A DNA stretch of 64,000 nucleotides from JBAVVD01 sp049697115 (GCA_049697115.1 JBAVVD010000048.1:27575-91574); one strand, 5' to 3'; positions 31,162-40,919 are shown, numbered from the stretch's first letter. Notes: a model not told the origin generated them from the letters alone. Translations and numbers: made by a program.

Positions 31162-32364
31162 TTAGAACTGCTCCATAAGCTTAAAGATGGGCAGATACAT
31201 CGAAAGAACAAGCGTGCCCACCAGCCCGCCCACGAAAATTAAAAGAATTGGCTCCAATATGGAAAGAAGGGAAGCGACGGCCGCGCTCACCTCATCATCG
31301 TAAAAATCAGCCAATTTATTCAACATCTGGTCCAGAGTTCCTGTCGCTTCTCCGACGCTGACCATCTGAATCAACATAAAGGGAAATTGTCCGGTTTCTC
31401 TAAAAGAATCCGTAAGGCTTCTTCCTTCGGTCACCGACTTCCGGGCCTTCATGATTCCGCTTTCAATGACGACATTGCCGGCCGTTGAGGAAGTGATCTT
31501 CAGGCTCTCGAGCATGGCCACACCCCCCGAAAGGAGCGTGCTCAGCGTCCGGGTCAACCGGGCAATGGAGACTTTCTTGAGAAGTTTCCCAAAAAGAGGC
31601 GTCTTGAGAAAGGCCCGGTCTGTGGCCCATCTTCCCTGCGGCGTTTTTCGGATGTATCGGAAAAGAAAAATCAAACCCATTATTCCCGCGGCAACGAAGA
31701 CAATATAATTGGAGACAAAATTGCTGAGCTGGACCACCATCGCGGTCAGGAAAGGAAGATCTGCGCCAAGCTCTTTAAAGATATTGGCAAAAATCGGAAT
31801 GACTTTCCACAGCAAGAAAATGGACACAAGAATAGCGAAGAGGACAATGGCCGTTGGATAGATCATTGCCTGTTTGACCTGAGAGCGAAGCTTGACGGCT
31901 TTTTCGATGAATTCCGCCAATCGTTGGAGCATCACATCCAGAGATCCGCTCTGTTCGCCGGAAGCAATCAGATTGCAGTAAAGGTCATCAAAAGCCTTGG
32001 GGAATTTCCTTTTGGCCTGGTTCAGGCTTGACCCGGCTTCGACATCTTCTCTAACGCTGTTGATGACCTTCTTGAAATATTTATTTCGGGACTGCTCGGC
32101 AAGGATATTCAGGCTCTGAATTAACGGCAGTTCGGCATCGATCAATACGGAAAGCTGGCGGCTGTAGACGGCCAGCTCCTTGAGCGTTACTTTTTCCCTT
32201 TGCAGAAAAGGAATCTTAAGCGCGGGGCGTTTTATGGATATATTCGAAACCGTAATTTGTTCTTTCTGGAGAAGGCGCGCCATCTCTTCAGGAGAACCGG
32301 CCACCCGTTCTCCGCCGACTAAGTCTCCGTATCGATTTTTCCCTTTCCACGCATACAGGGCCAT
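31162..32364 (-). CDS. pilC: type IV pilus inner-membrane platform protein
   Basis: PilC/GspF family, 400 residues. Two T2SSF repeats (LAVYSRQLSVLIDAELPLIQ and IARLTRTLSTLLSGGVAMLE) each precede membrane helices, with a final TM at LEPILLIFVGGLVGTLVL. It forms the base on which PilB and PilT act. The ATG at 32364 is chosen because AGAGG lies six bases upstream; a TTG two codons earlier is in frame. Confidence 0.93.
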   Translation of the reverse strand: MALYAWKGKNRYGDLVGGERVAGSPEEMARLLQKEQITVSNISIKRPALKIPFLQREKVTLKELAVYSRQLSVLIDAELPLIQSLNILAEQSRNKYFKKVINSVREDVEAGSSLNQAKRKFPKAFDDLYCNLIASGEQSGSLDVMLQRLAEFIEKAVKLRSQVKQAMIYPTAIVLFAILVSIFLLWKVIPIFANIFKELGADLPFLTAMVVQLSNFVSNYIVFVAAGIMGLIFLFRYIRKTPQGRWATDRAFLKTPLFGKLLKKVSIARLTRTLSTLLSGGVAMLESLKITSSTAGNVVIESGIMKARKSVTEGRSLTDSFRETGQFPFMLIQMVSVGEATGTLDQMLNKLADFYDDEVSAAVASLLSILEPILLIFVGGLVGTLVLSMYLPIFKLMEQF

Positions 32365-32379
32365 TTTCAACCTCTTCTC

Positions 32380-33498
32380 TTATTGTTTTTTGGCATTGGC
32401 CGCATAGCCGAAAGAAATATGCCGAGAGGATTCTCTCTTTTGAATGATCTCCGTCAATTCCTCCGGAAAGGAGGTGACGAACATGGCCGTCTCCAGGGTA
32501 ATGAGCTTGTTAAAATAAAGATTGGCCAGAGACTGATTGAAGGTCTGCATCCCATATTTCTCCTGCCCCAATTGCATGGATGAGTAGATCTGATGAAGTT
32601 TGTTCTCTCTGATGAGATTCCGTATGGCCGAATTCGGGATGAGGATCTCCGTAGCCAAAACCCTTCCCTTTCCGTCTGCCCGGGGCAGTAGAGCCTGTGT
32701 CACCACCGCTTCCAGGGTCATGGAAAGCATAATTCTCGCCTGGGACTGGTATTGGGGCGGAAAAATATCTATGATGCGGGAGATTGTCTCTGAAGCCGAA
32801 TTGGTATGGAGGGTGGAAAAAGTCAGATGGCCGGTTTCGGCCACGCGTAAAGTCGCCTCCACAGTCTCTAAATCCCTCATTTCTCCGACAAGGACGACAT
32901 CCGGGTCTTCACGCAAAACGGAACGGAGCGCATTGGCATAGGATAATGTATCCACATATAGCTCTCTCTGGTTAATCAGGGCTTTTTTGGGAGTAAAAAA
33001 GTATTCGATCGGGTCTTCGATGGTGACAACATGAACGTCTCTTTCGTTGTTAATATGATCTATCATACACGCCAGAGTGGTGGATTTTCCGCATCCGGTC
33101 GGCCCGGTGATCAGAATGAGTCCGCGCGGCAAATAGCAGAGCTGGGAAACGCGCTGGGGAATTCCCAGTTTTGAAAAGCTCCACATTTCCGGGAGAAACC
33201 TCCGGATAGCCGCGCCCACAGCCCCTTTCTGCATGAAAATGTTGGCCCTGAACCTCCCCAGTTCTTTAATGCCGAAAGAAAAATCCAGCTCCAGCTTTTC
33301 TTCGAACAGTTTCTTCTGTTTGTCCGTTAAAATGCTATAAATGAGCTGCTTGGTCTCCACCGGATTGAGCGGGGGATAGTCGATGGACTTGAGCCCTCCA
33401 TGGACCCTGAGCCGGGGCGGCACATAAGTCGTAATATGCAAATCACTGGCATCCGCATCCACAGCAATCTTGAGTAACTCATGAATGGAAAGGCTCAT
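32380..33498 (-). CDS. pilT: pilus retraction ATPase
   Basis: PilT/PilU family hexameric ATPase, 372 residues. Walker A is ILITGPTGCGKSTTLACM, with Asp box VHVVTIEDPIEYFF, Walker B VLVGEMRDLETVEATLRVAETGHL, and His box FSTLHTNSASET. N-terminal PAS-like domain DASDLHITTYVPPRLRVHG. No AIRNLIREGK-type end exactly, but AIRNLIRENKLHQIYS is the PilT arm. GGAGG before ATG. Confidence 0.93.
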   Translation of the reverse strand: MSLSIHELLKIAVDADASDLHITTYVPPRLRVHGGLKSIDYPPLNPVETKQLIYSILTDKQKKLFEEKLELDFSFGIKELGRFRANIFMQKGAVGAAIRRFLPEMWSFSKLGIPQRVSQLCYLPRGLILITGPTGCGKSTTLACMIDHINNERDVHVVTIEDPIEYFFTPKKALINQRELYVDTLSYANALRSVLREDPDVVLVGEMRDLETVEATLRVAETGHLTFSTLHTNSASETISRIIDIFPPQYQSQARIMLSMTLEAVVTQALLPRADGKGRVLATEILIPNSAIRNLIRENKLHQIYSSMQLGQEKYGMQTFNQSLANLYFNKLITLETAMFVTSFPEELTEIIQKRESSRHISFGYAANAKKQ

Positions 33499-33510
33499 AG
33501 CAAAATCCTC

Positions 33511-35235
33511 CTAATCCTTCACTGTCTCTCGAAGCACCTCATCAATGGAAGTGACGCCGGTCTTAATCTTGACCAATCCGCTCCGTCGCAGGGTCGTCAT
33601 TCCCTGCTCCATCGCCTTCTTTTTAATTTCTTTGGACTGGGCTTTAAGGAGTATGAGTTCTTTTATGCTTGGGGTAACTTCCATGACTTCAAAAAGAGCT
33701 GTTCGCCCTTTATAACCCGTGTTGTTACACGCCTCACATCCCTTGGGGGCAAGAATGGTGACCGCCTCTGCCTCCTCATTGGAAAAGCCCAATTCCAAAA
33801 GGGTTTGTTGAGGGACATCCTGAGGAACATTGCATTTCTTGCACAGGCGCCTGACAAGCCTCTGGGCCACGATGAGAATAATGGAATCCGCAATTAAAAA
33901 GGGCTCGACATTCATGTTGATCAGTCTGTGAATCGTGCTGGCCGCATCATTCGTATGGACCGTTGAAAAAACCAGATGTCCTGTCAGCGCGGCCTTAATG
34001 GCAATGTCCGCCGTTTCGGTATCCCTCATTTCTCCGACGAGCATGACGTCCGGATCCTGCCTGAGGAAGGCGCGGAGAGAGGTGGCAAAATCCAAGTTGA
34101 TTTCCTCACGGATGTTGACCTGATTGATGCCCGGTATATAGAATTCGACGGGATCTTCAGCTGTCATGATATTCTTTTCAAGAGCGTTGAGGTTTGAAAT
34201 CGCCGAATAGAGAGTATTCGTCTTGCCGCTTCCCGTAGGGCCGGTGACCAAGATAATCCCCCAGGGCCTGACAATGGCCTTCTTGAACACATCGAGAGAC
34301 TCCGGCTCAAAGCCCAATTGGGTCAAGTCCGTCTTCAGCCCTTCCCGGTCCAGAATTCGAGTCACGACTTTCTCTCCGAAAATCGTGGGAAGAGAGGAGA
34401 CGCGCATGTCGACTTCTTTGCGTCCGCCTTTCTCAAGTTTGGCCTTCATTTTAATCCGTCCGTCCTGGGGCAGTCTCTTCTCGGCAATATTCATGTTGGA
34501 AAGGATCTTGATCCGCGAAATCACGGGGTTCTTGAATTTCAAGGGAAGATTCATGGTTTCATAGAGAATTCCGTCAATGCGGTACCGCACCCGGAAGGAG
34601 CGTTCGTACGATTCGAAATGGACATCGCTGGCCCCTTTTTTAATGGCTTCAATAAGTATGTTATTCACAAGGGTGATGATCGGCGCCTCGTCCGATGCCT
34701 GTTCAGCTTCTTCGACATCATAATCTTCTTTGGGCTCTTCAATAATGCTGACCCTGGAATCCTCTGCCAGTTCGATATCCTCAATCGCTTTTTTGGCCTT
34801 CAGGGCATGAGAGGAGCCGTAGTGTTTATTAATGGCATTCATGATGCCCATTTCTGAAGCAATGACCGGCTGGATGCTGAGTCCGGTCCGGAAGCGAATA
34901 TCTTCGATAATCTCCAAATCCGTTGGGTCAACCATGGCTAGGGTCAAAAAGGAACGAATGCGGTGGATGGGCATGATTAAATATTTTTTGGCAATTTCCG
35001 GCTGGATGAGATTGATCACGTCGGAGTAGACCTCGAACTGATCCAGGTCGATATAGGGGTAGCCAAGCTGCCGGCTCAAACCCTGGGCCATTTCTTCTCC
35101 ACTGACATAACCAAGGGCAATAATCGCGCTCCCCAGGGAAACCTCATGTTTCTTTTGGAAGTCCTGAGCGGATCGCAGCTGCTCCGGAGCTATGATTTTT
35201 TCACGGACAAGCACTTCCCCAAGAGTTGAGCCCAT
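33511..35235 (-). CDS. pilB: pilus assembly ATPase
   Basis: PilB/GspE extension ATPase, 574 residues. An N-terminal MshEN domain (about 1-150) carries GYVSGEEMAQGLSRQLGYPYID. Then come ASDVHFESYERSFRVRYRIDG, Walker A ILVTGPTGSGKTNTLYSA and Walker B VMLVGEMRDTETADIAIKAALTG. A zinc-binding CKKCN...GCEACNNTGYKGR four-cysteine motif closes the family pattern. First gene of the minus-strand pilus operon. MshEN domains commonly bind c-di-GMP, and an HD-GYP gene lies on the other side. Confidence 0.94.
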   Translation of the reverse strand: MGSTLGEVLVREKIIAPEQLRSAQDFQKKHEVSLGSAIIALGYVSGEEMAQGLSRQLGYPYIDLDQFEVYSDVINLIQPEIAKKYLIMPIHRIRSFLTLAMVDPTDLEIIEDIRFRTGLSIQPVIASEMGIMNAINKHYGSSHALKAKKAIEDIELAEDSRVSIIEEPKEDYDVEEAEQASDEAPIITLVNNILIEAIKKGASDVHFESYERSFRVRYRIDGILYETMNLPLKFKNPVISRIKILSNMNIAEKRLPQDGRIKMKAKLEKGGRKEVDMRVSSLPTIFGEKVVTRILDREGLKTDLTQLGFEPESLDVFKKAIVRPWGIILVTGPTGSGKTNTLYSAISNLNALEKNIMTAEDPVEFYIPGINQVNIREEINLDFATSLRAFLRQDPDVMLVGEMRDTETADIAIKAALTGHLVFSTVHTNDAASTIHRLINMNVEPFLIADSIILIVAQRLVRRLCKKCNVPQDVPQQTLLELGFSNEEAEAVTILAPKGCEACNNTGYKGRTALFEVMEVTPSIKELILLKAQSKEIKKKAMEQGMTTLRRSGLVKIKTGVTSIDEVLRETVKD

Positions 35236-35251
35236 TCCTATTCCTTTCCCA

Positions 35252-35287
35252 TTAAAACAAAATTAAATAAATTGACAATTTTTGTCA
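35252..35287 (-). promoter_or_regulatory. promoter region of pilB with a TGACA-N5-TGTCA palindrome
   Basis: TGACA-ATTTT-TGTCA (35273-35287) is a perfect palindrome and includes a TTGACA -35 element for leftward transcription; an AT-rich TTTAAT lies 15-17 bases on. The same palindrome with another spacer occurs upstream of the pilin. The rest of the 378-base gap to 35614 is AT-rich and holds no gene I can support. Confidence 0.5.
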
Positions 35288-35613
35288 ACTTTTCTCCTAT
35301 AAACTTAAGGACGAATATTTTCTTTGAATTTTCTCTCCTCTATTTAAAAGCATTTTACATAAACTTTTTTGACATTGGCTTTTATATTGGCCGACATGCT
35401 TATTGGGGTCAATCACCATTCAAGAGGATTTATAAGGTGAATTTCTGCCAGAACCTATCACCCCAAAAGGCTATTTAAAGTCAAATTACCTGTTTTTTTC
35501 AATTTTTTTCATGCTATTTCGACTAATTTAATCGCCGAATTATTATTTATTGGATCAGAATCTCAGGTGAGAAAGAAGAAGAAAGAAAGTGAGTTGAAAA
35601 GGAGAAGAAGAAG

Positions 35614-36960
35614 ATGATGACGACCAAAGAACTTTACCGCACCCTCGTTGAAAACGCCTTTGACGGCATATACATCTCATCCCCTCATGGCTTTGAATTC
35701 GTTAACCCCGCCTTTGAAAAGCTGGTTGGCTTCACACTCAATGAAATCTGCCGGAACGGATTCAATTTTATGAATCTTATCCATCCGGACGACAGAAAGC
35801 TCATCCAAACGAGAAAAAACGCGCTGGAAAGAAATGAAACTCTGCCCCCTCTTTATGAATTCCGGATCATTCCCAAGGAAGGAGGAATCAGGTATGTGGA
35901 AGTGAGCACAGTTCCCCTCAACGGAAGCAAAGGAAGAATCCTCGGGCTGATCAGGGATACGACCCGACGCAAACATGCCGAACTGGCTCTTTATGAAAGC
36001 GAAGAGAAATACCGCTATCTCGTCGAACGCGCCAACGAGGGGATTGCCATCGTTCAGGAGGGAAGGTTCCAGTATGTCAATCCGAAACTTCTGAAACTTC
36101 TGGGCTACTCCATGGAGGAGGTCATTCACCGTTCGTTCACGGACTTAATTCAGATGAACGGACTGGACGACCTGATCACTCCCTCTGGACTTCATTCCTC
36201 AAGTGAAGAAGCCAACAGGACTTGCGAAGTGACGGCCAGGCGTAAGGACAGCCGAACGATTCCTCTTGAGTTGAACGCCGGGATCATCAACTATCAGGGA
36301 AAGCCCGCAAGCCTGATATTCTTCCGCGACATCACAGAACGGAAGCATGCTGAAGAAGAGCTCAATCAGACTTTGAAAAAATTGCGAAAAGCCATTGGGG
36401 CAACGATCCAGGCCATCACCAAGACCGTCGAAATCAGAGATCCTTACACAGCCGGTCACCAACGCCGCGTCGCCGACCTTGCCCGAGCCATCGCCACCCG
36501 GATCGGCCTTTCCAAAGAAAGGATCGATGGGCTCCGGATGGCCGCTTCGATTCACGACATTGGCAAAATATCTGTTCCCAGCGAAATTCTGAGCAAACCG
36601 GGCAAAATTAATGACATGGAATTTACCTTGATCAAAACTCATCCTCAAGTCGGTTATGACATTCTAAAATCCATTGAATCTCCCTGGCCCCTTGCCCAAA
36701 TCGTTCTCCAACATCATGAACGGCTGGACGGCTCCGGCTATCCTCAGGGCCTGAAAAAAGAAGATATCCTGTTTGAGGCTAAAATTCTGGGAGTGGCGGA
36801 TGTCGTGGAAGCCATGGTATCCCACCGTCCCTACAGGACCGCCCACAAGTTGGAGAGTGCGCTGGAAGAGATTTCTAGCAACAGAGGAATTCTTTACGAC
36901 CCTCTCAGCGTCGATGTCTGTCTGGAGCTTTTTCAGGAGAAAAAATTCTTCTTTAAATAA
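35614..36960 (+). CDS. PAS-PAS-HD-GYP phosphodiesterase
   Basis: A 448-residue c-di-GMP phosphodiesterase candidate. Two PAS domains (about 5-125 and 128-248; each ends with IRDTTRRKHAE or FRDITERKHAE) are followed by an HD-GYP domain (about 265-440). All key motifs are there: AGHQRRVADLA, SIHDIGKISVP, HHERLDGSGYP and DVVEAMVSHRPYR. No TM segment, so it is cytosolic. AAAAGGAG before the ATG. Its place beside pilB fits control of pilus motility by c-di-GMP, which is an inference from position. Confidence 0.9.
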   Translation: MMTTKELYRTLVENAFDGIYISSPHGFEFVNPAFEKLVGFTLNEICRNGFNFMNLIHPDDRKLIQTRKNALERNETLPPLYEFRIIPKEGGIRYVEVSTVPLNGSKGRILGLIRDTTRRKHAELALYESEEKYRYLVERANEGIAIVQEGRFQYVNPKLLKLLGYSMEEVIHRSFTDLIQMNGLDDLITPSGLHSSSEEANRTCEVTARRKDSRTIPLELNAGIINYQGKPASLIFFRDITERKHAEEELNQTLKKLRKAIGATIQAITKTVEIRDPYTAGHQRRVADLARAIATRIGLSKERIDGLRMAASIHDIGKISVPSEILSKPGKINDMEFTLIKTHPQVGYDILKSIESPWPLAQIVLQHHERLDGSGYPQGLKKEDILFEAKILGVADVVEAMVSHRPYRTAHKLESALEEISSNRGILYDPLSVDVCLELFQEKKFFFK

Positions 36961-37015
36961 CGGTCTAAAACGGCCGAAAAGGCGGGAATCTGTCGGCAAA
37001 AGAGGGGTAAAATCC

Positions 37016-37092
37016 TGGCGCGCCTGGAGAGACTCGAACTCCCGACCCGCTGCTTAGAAGGCAGCTGCTCTATCCAGCTGAGCTACAGGCGC
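37016..37092 (-). tRNA. tRNA-Arg (anticodon UCU)
   Basis: Minus strand. The acceptor GCGCCTG pairs with CAGGCGC, the D-loop has AGCTCAGCTGGATAGAGC, and the anticodon stem GCTGC/GCAGC holds loop CTTCTAA with TCT. The T-arm contains GTTCGAGTC. The CCA end is encoded (37016-37018). Confidence 0.95.
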
Positions 37093-37158
37093 ACCTTTAA
37101 ACTCCCGTGAAAATTCAGGCTATGTCTTTGATCTTTCTTATTCCTGCCTTGGAGGCAA

Positions 37159-37233
37159 TCGGGGAGGTCGGATTTGAACCGACGACCTCCTGCTCCCAAG
37201 GCAGGCGCGCTAACCAGGCTGCGCCACTCCCCG
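37159..37233 (-). tRNA. tRNA-Pro (anticodon UGG)
   Basis: Minus strand. The acceptor CGGGGAG pairs with CTCCCCG, the anticodon stem CCTGC/GCAGG holds loop CTTGGGA with TGG, and the T-arm contains GTTCAAATC. No CCA is encoded, unlike the neighbouring tRNA-Arg. Confidence 0.95.
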
Positions 37234-37308
37234 CTAGTCAATGAAGTAAACCAGGTCACTCTCAATCGAATCGTCCTGGGAATTTGCCCTGGCCATTGAG
37301 GCAGCTAA

Positions 37309-37337
37309 TCTTAACAAAACAGTGGACAGCTTGTCAA
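37309..37337 (-). promoter_or_regulatory. promoter upstream of the tRNA pair
   Basis: Minus strand TTGACA (37337-37332), 17 bases, TTAAGA (37314-37309), about 75 bases before tRNA-Pro. Confidence 0.4.
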
Positions 37338-37388
37338 TTTGAAGAGAGGACTTTCCTCAACTGTCGCCTGGAGGACCGTTTTTTCCTT

Positions 37389-39089
37389 CTATTTCCTGCG
37401 CAGGCCTTTTTCAATCTGGGCTTTTGTCACCTTGATGAGTACGGGCCGGCCGTGGGGGCAGAGAGAGGGATTGGACGTCCGGAAAAGCCTCTCAACGAGA
37501 TATTCCATCTTTTCCGGGGAAAGCGGCTGGCCCGCCTTGACCGCCGTCTGACAAGCCATGGTGGCCAGGAGTTTTTCCTTTTTCTCTGAGACTCTCCCTT
37601 CCCGGACTTCTTCAAGAAGGGCGAGAAAAACCGCCTGCGCTTCTTCCGGTTTGAAGAGGTCGGGAAACTCCTTTACAGAAAAACTTCTTCCGCCCATGGC
37701 TTCGATCCTGAATCCCACCTCTTCCAAAAATTTCTGATTGTTTTCAAGGCTCAAAACCTGGGACGGAGACAACTCAATGAGAAGCGGCACCAGGCTCATG
37801 GCTTGTGGCCACTTTTTCTGACTGTCAATCTCTAAATACTGTTCAAACAGGACCCGCTCATGCGCATTGTGCTGGTCGATAATCAAAAGGCCGTCCTTAT
37901 CCTCAGTCACAATGTAGGATTCCAGATATTGTCCAAGAACACGCGGGAAGATTTTTCCCCGGCTGGAAAGAGCGCTGGAGATATCCGGCTCAAAAAGCGT
38001 CCGCCCCTCGGCTACGAAAATGGGCATTTTATGGGACAGATCCCTCTGGGAAGGAGCTGTCATTGGGGGAATCGAAGACGCATAGATCTCTTTGATCCCC
38101 GTCTCATGAAGCACGGCTTTATCTATGCTCCTTAATACAAGGCGAAAAACTGCCTGGGAATCGCGAAAGCGCACTTCCGCCTTTGCCGGATGGACATTGA
38201 CATCAACTTCCGAGGGGGGAAGAGTTAAAAAAAGAAACGCTTCGGCAAAAGAGTCTTTTTCCAAGAGCCGCCGAAAGGCCTGGTTCAGGGCAGAGTGAAG
38301 AATTCGATCTTTAACCGGCCGTTTATTGACAAAAAATGTCTGGTTCGCCCGCGTCCGTCTTCCGGAAGGCGGACGGGAAGAAAAGCCAAAGATGCGGATG
38401 CCGCTCTCCTCATGGTCAATTTCCATGAGTTTCTCAAGGAACGCTTTTCCATAGAGCTGAAAGATTCTTTCCCGAAGGCCTGCAACGGGCGGGCAGTTAA
38501 GGCTCTCTTTTTGGCCGTGGTGAAGGGTCAATCGTAATTCCGGATAGGCCAGGGCGACGAGGGTCAAATATTTCACAATCAGCCCGAGTTCGGCCTGGTC
38601 GCTGCGCAGGAATTTTTTCCTTGCCGGAAAGTTAAAAAACAGATTTTGCACTTCCACGCTTGTGCCGCGGGGAAAAGCGATGTCCCGTATCGCCAGAAGT
38701 CGATCGCCTTCTCGTTCGACCTGAACGGCCTTGTCCTCCAGGCCGTCGGATGTCTTCAGGGTCAGGAGGGAAACAGCGGAGATGCTGGAGAGCGCCTCCC
38801 CGCGGAAGCCCAGAGTGGCAATGCGAAAGAGGTCTTCCACCTTGGAAATTTTGCTCGTGGAGTGCCTTTCAAAACAAAGGAGGGCATCGTCCCGGCTCAT
38901 TCCCATGCCGTTGTCCTGAACTCTGATTCGATTTTTCCCGCCCGCCTCAAGCTCCACCCGTATCTCTGAAGCTCCGGCATCGATAGAATTCTCCCCAAGT
39001 TCTTTGACCACAGAGACGGGCCTCTCTACGATCTCGCCCGCGGCAATCTTCCGGGAAATTTCAGGAGGCAGGACTTTAATACGTTTCAT
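37389..39089 (-). CDS. mutL: DNA mismatch repair protein MutL
   Basis: Couples mismatch recognition by MutS to strand removal. 566 residues. GHKL ATPase: ISRKIAAGEIVERP, ENSIDAGAS, VQDNGMGM and RHSTSKI, then GFRGEALSSI. The C-terminal part keeps the endonuclease motif DQHNAHERVLFE (usual DQHAx2Ex4E) and CPHGRP, so it is probably a nicking MutL as in bacteria without MutH. The start at 39089 (MKRIKVLPPE) matches the family; the frame extends 13 codons upstream. Confidence 0.95.
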   Translation of the reverse strand: MKRIKVLPPEISRKIAAGEIVERPVSVVKELGENSIDAGASEIRVELEAGGKNRIRVQDNGMGMSRDDALLCFERHSTSKISKVEDLFRIATLGFRGEALSSISAVSLLTLKTSDGLEDKAVQVEREGDRLLAIRDIAFPRGTSVEVQNLFFNFPARKKFLRSDQAELGLIVKYLTLVALAYPELRLTLHHGQKESLNCPPVAGLRERIFQLYGKAFLEKLMEIDHEESGIRIFGFSSRPPSGRRTRANQTFFVNKRPVKDRILHSALNQAFRRLLEKDSFAEAFLFLTLPPSEVDVNVHPAKAEVRFRDSQAVFRLVLRSIDKAVLHETGIKEIYASSIPPMTAPSQRDLSHKMPIFVAEGRTLFEPDISSALSSRGKIFPRVLGQYLESYIVTEDKDGLLIIDQHNAHERVLFEQYLEIDSQKKWPQAMSLVPLLIELSPSQVLSLENNQKFLEEVGFRIEAMGGRSFSVKEFPDLFKPEEAQAVFLALLEEVREGRVSEKKEKLLATMACQTAVKAGQPLSPEKMEYLVERLFRTSNPSLCPHGRPVLIKVTKAQIEKGLRRK

Positions 39090-39183
39090 GAAGGATTGTC
39101 GCGCTAACAGAATATTTGAATCGGCCAAACAGTCTCCCTCTCGGGAGAATGAAATTCCGCTGCAGCCCTGTCATTGACGGCCT

Positions 39184-40431
39184 TCAGAGAGAGATGATCT
39201 CCCCCTCCATATTTTGGTCATTGATCCGGGTGACTCTGACCCTGACCTCTTCTCCTTCTTCCGTAGGGCAGAAGGAAAGGAGAATTTTCAAATAATTCGG
39301 TGTCACTACCTCGGCGGATCCATTCTTTCTTTTGACGACCAGGGCTTCAAGTTCCTCTCCGAGGAACTGCCGGCGAAAATTCCTGTTTTTCTTCTTTGAG
39401 AGTTCCCTCAAGAGGACAGCCCTTTCCCGCTTTCTCTTTTCCTCGACCTGCGGCCAGCTTGAGGCCGGAGTGTGAGGTCGGGGAGAGTAGGAAAAGACAT
39501 GCATATAGGTGAGGGGGGATTCCTCAAGAAAGCGGAATGTCTGTTCAAAATCATCCTCGGTCTCACCCGGAAATCCGACAATAATGTCCGCGCCTAAAGA
39601 AGCCCTGGGAGATCCGCTCCGCAAACGGTCAAGAAGCTTTGCATAAACAGACACACGGCTCATCCGGCCCATCAGCGCCAGAATTCTGTCCGACCCGCTC
39701 TGAAGAGAAATGTGAAAATGAGGACATACTTTCCGGGACGTTGTGATATGCGCAATTAAAGGAGAAGACAGCCATCTGGGATCGAGTGAGCTCAGCCTGA
39801 TCTTCTTGAGAAAATCAATTTTTTCCAGCTCTACAAGCAGGTCCAGGAAGCTTCTCCTGGGCTTCAAATCACGGCCATAGGAGCAAAGATGGATCCCTGT
39901 GAGCACGATTTCGTTAAATCCTTCCTCGGCCAGCCTTTTCACCCGGCTGAGGACCTCCTCGCGGGGAAGGCTCTGGCTTATTCCCCTGACCTGGGGAATG
40001 ATACAAAAGCGGCATCGGAGATTGCATCCGTCCTGGATCTTCAAGAGCGCGCGGGAGCGAAACGGCCGGACTTCCGTGGAACCTCCATGGGCAATTTCCG
40101 CAAGCACTTTATCAACCAGAAAATTTTTTTCCCGGTTGGGAACAATCTTCCAGATCACCGGCATTTTCCGGAACTCTGAAATATCTCTCTCCACCAGACA
40201 TCCTGTGACAACCACCTTCGCCTGAGGATTCAATCGGGCCATTTTTCTGATAAAGCGCCGAGCATCTCTGTCGGCCCGGCTTGTGAGGGTGCATGTGTTG
40301 ACCAGAACTATCTGGCTCCTGCGGAAATCCTTTTCCAGCTTCAATCCATGTTTTTGAAATTCGCCGGCCCACTCAAAGGCCTCGGCCTGGTTGACCCGGC
40401 AGCCGAAATTCTGAATAGAAAAAGATGTCAT
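39184..40431 (-). CDS. mtaB: tRNA t6A37 methylthiotransferase
   Basis: Radical SAM enzyme that adds a methylthio group to t6A at position 37 of tRNA. 415 residues. The N-terminal cluster-binding cysteines are in FGCRVNQAE, VNTCTLT and TGCLVER. The radical SAM motif is DGCNLRCRFCIIPQVRG and a C-terminal TRAM domain follows (EELEALVVKRK). The 'GCRVNQAE' and 'CIIPxxRG' forms point to MtaB rather than MiaB. Overlaps purE by four bases. Confidence 0.9.
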   Translation of the reverse strand: MTSFSIQNFGCRVNQAEAFEWAGEFQKHGLKLEKDFRRSQIVLVNTCTLTSRADRDARRFIRKMARLNPQAKVVVTGCLVERDISEFRKMPVIWKIVPNREKNFLVDKVLAEIAHGGSTEVRPFRSRALLKIQDGCNLRCRFCIIPQVRGISQSLPREEVLSRVKRLAEEGFNEIVLTGIHLCSYGRDLKPRRSFLDLLVELEKIDFLKKIRLSSLDPRWLSSPLIAHITTSRKVCPHFHISLQSGSDRILALMGRMSRVSVYAKLLDRLRSGSPRASLGADIIVGFPGETEDDFEQTFRFLEESPLTYMHVFSYSPRPHTPASSWPQVEEKRKRERAVLLRELSKKKNRNFRRQFLGEELEALVVKRKNGSAEVVTPNYLKILLSFCPTEEGEEVRVRVTRINDQNMEGEIISL

Positions 40432-40919
40432 TGGATTTTCTGGATCTTGCTGGAATCCGTCTCCACTTGAGAAGCCATTATCTTTCGGTATTCCCTGAGC
40501 CTCTTTTCCAGTCGGGGCTGTTTTAAACTCAAAATTTGCACGGCCAGGAGAGCTGCGTTCAACGCTCCCGTCTTTCCGATCCCCATCGCCGCCACGGGCA
40601 CTCCCTTCGGCATCTGGGATGTGGATAAAAGAGCGTCCAGGCCGCCCAGCCCGCCGCTTTCAACGGGAACTCCGATCACCGGTCGGACTGTATGCGAAGC
40701 CACGACACCGGCCAAATGGGCCGCTTTCCCGGCAGCGGCGATGAACACTTCCACCCCTTTTTCTTCCGCCGTGCGGACCAGCTTCACCGTCCTTTCCGGC
40801 GACCGATGGGCAGAGGTAACCTCCAGCGTAAAGGTAACCTTAAATTCCTTGAGGAGCTCCACGGCTTCTTGAACAACCTCATAATCCGATTGACTCCCAA
40901 TAAAAATGGCAACCTCCAT
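40428..40919 (-). CDS. purE: N5-carboxyaminoimidazole ribonucleotide mutase
   Basis: Purine synthesis enzyme, 163 residues. IGSQSDYEVVQEAVELL, VTSAHRSPERTVKLV, FIAAAGKAAHLAGVVASHT and PKGVPVAAMGIGKTGALNAALLA are the family blocks. The start codon overlaps the purD stop (TAATG), so the two are translationally linked. Confidence 0.95.
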   Translation of the reverse strand: MEVAIFIGSQSDYEVVQEAVELLKEFKVTFTLEVTSAHRSPERTVKLVRTAEEKGVEVFIAAAGKAAHLAGVVASHTVRPVIGVPVESGGLGGLDALLSTSQMPKGVPVAAMGIGKTGALNAALLAVQILSLKQPRLEKRLREYRKIMASQVETDSSKIQKIQ

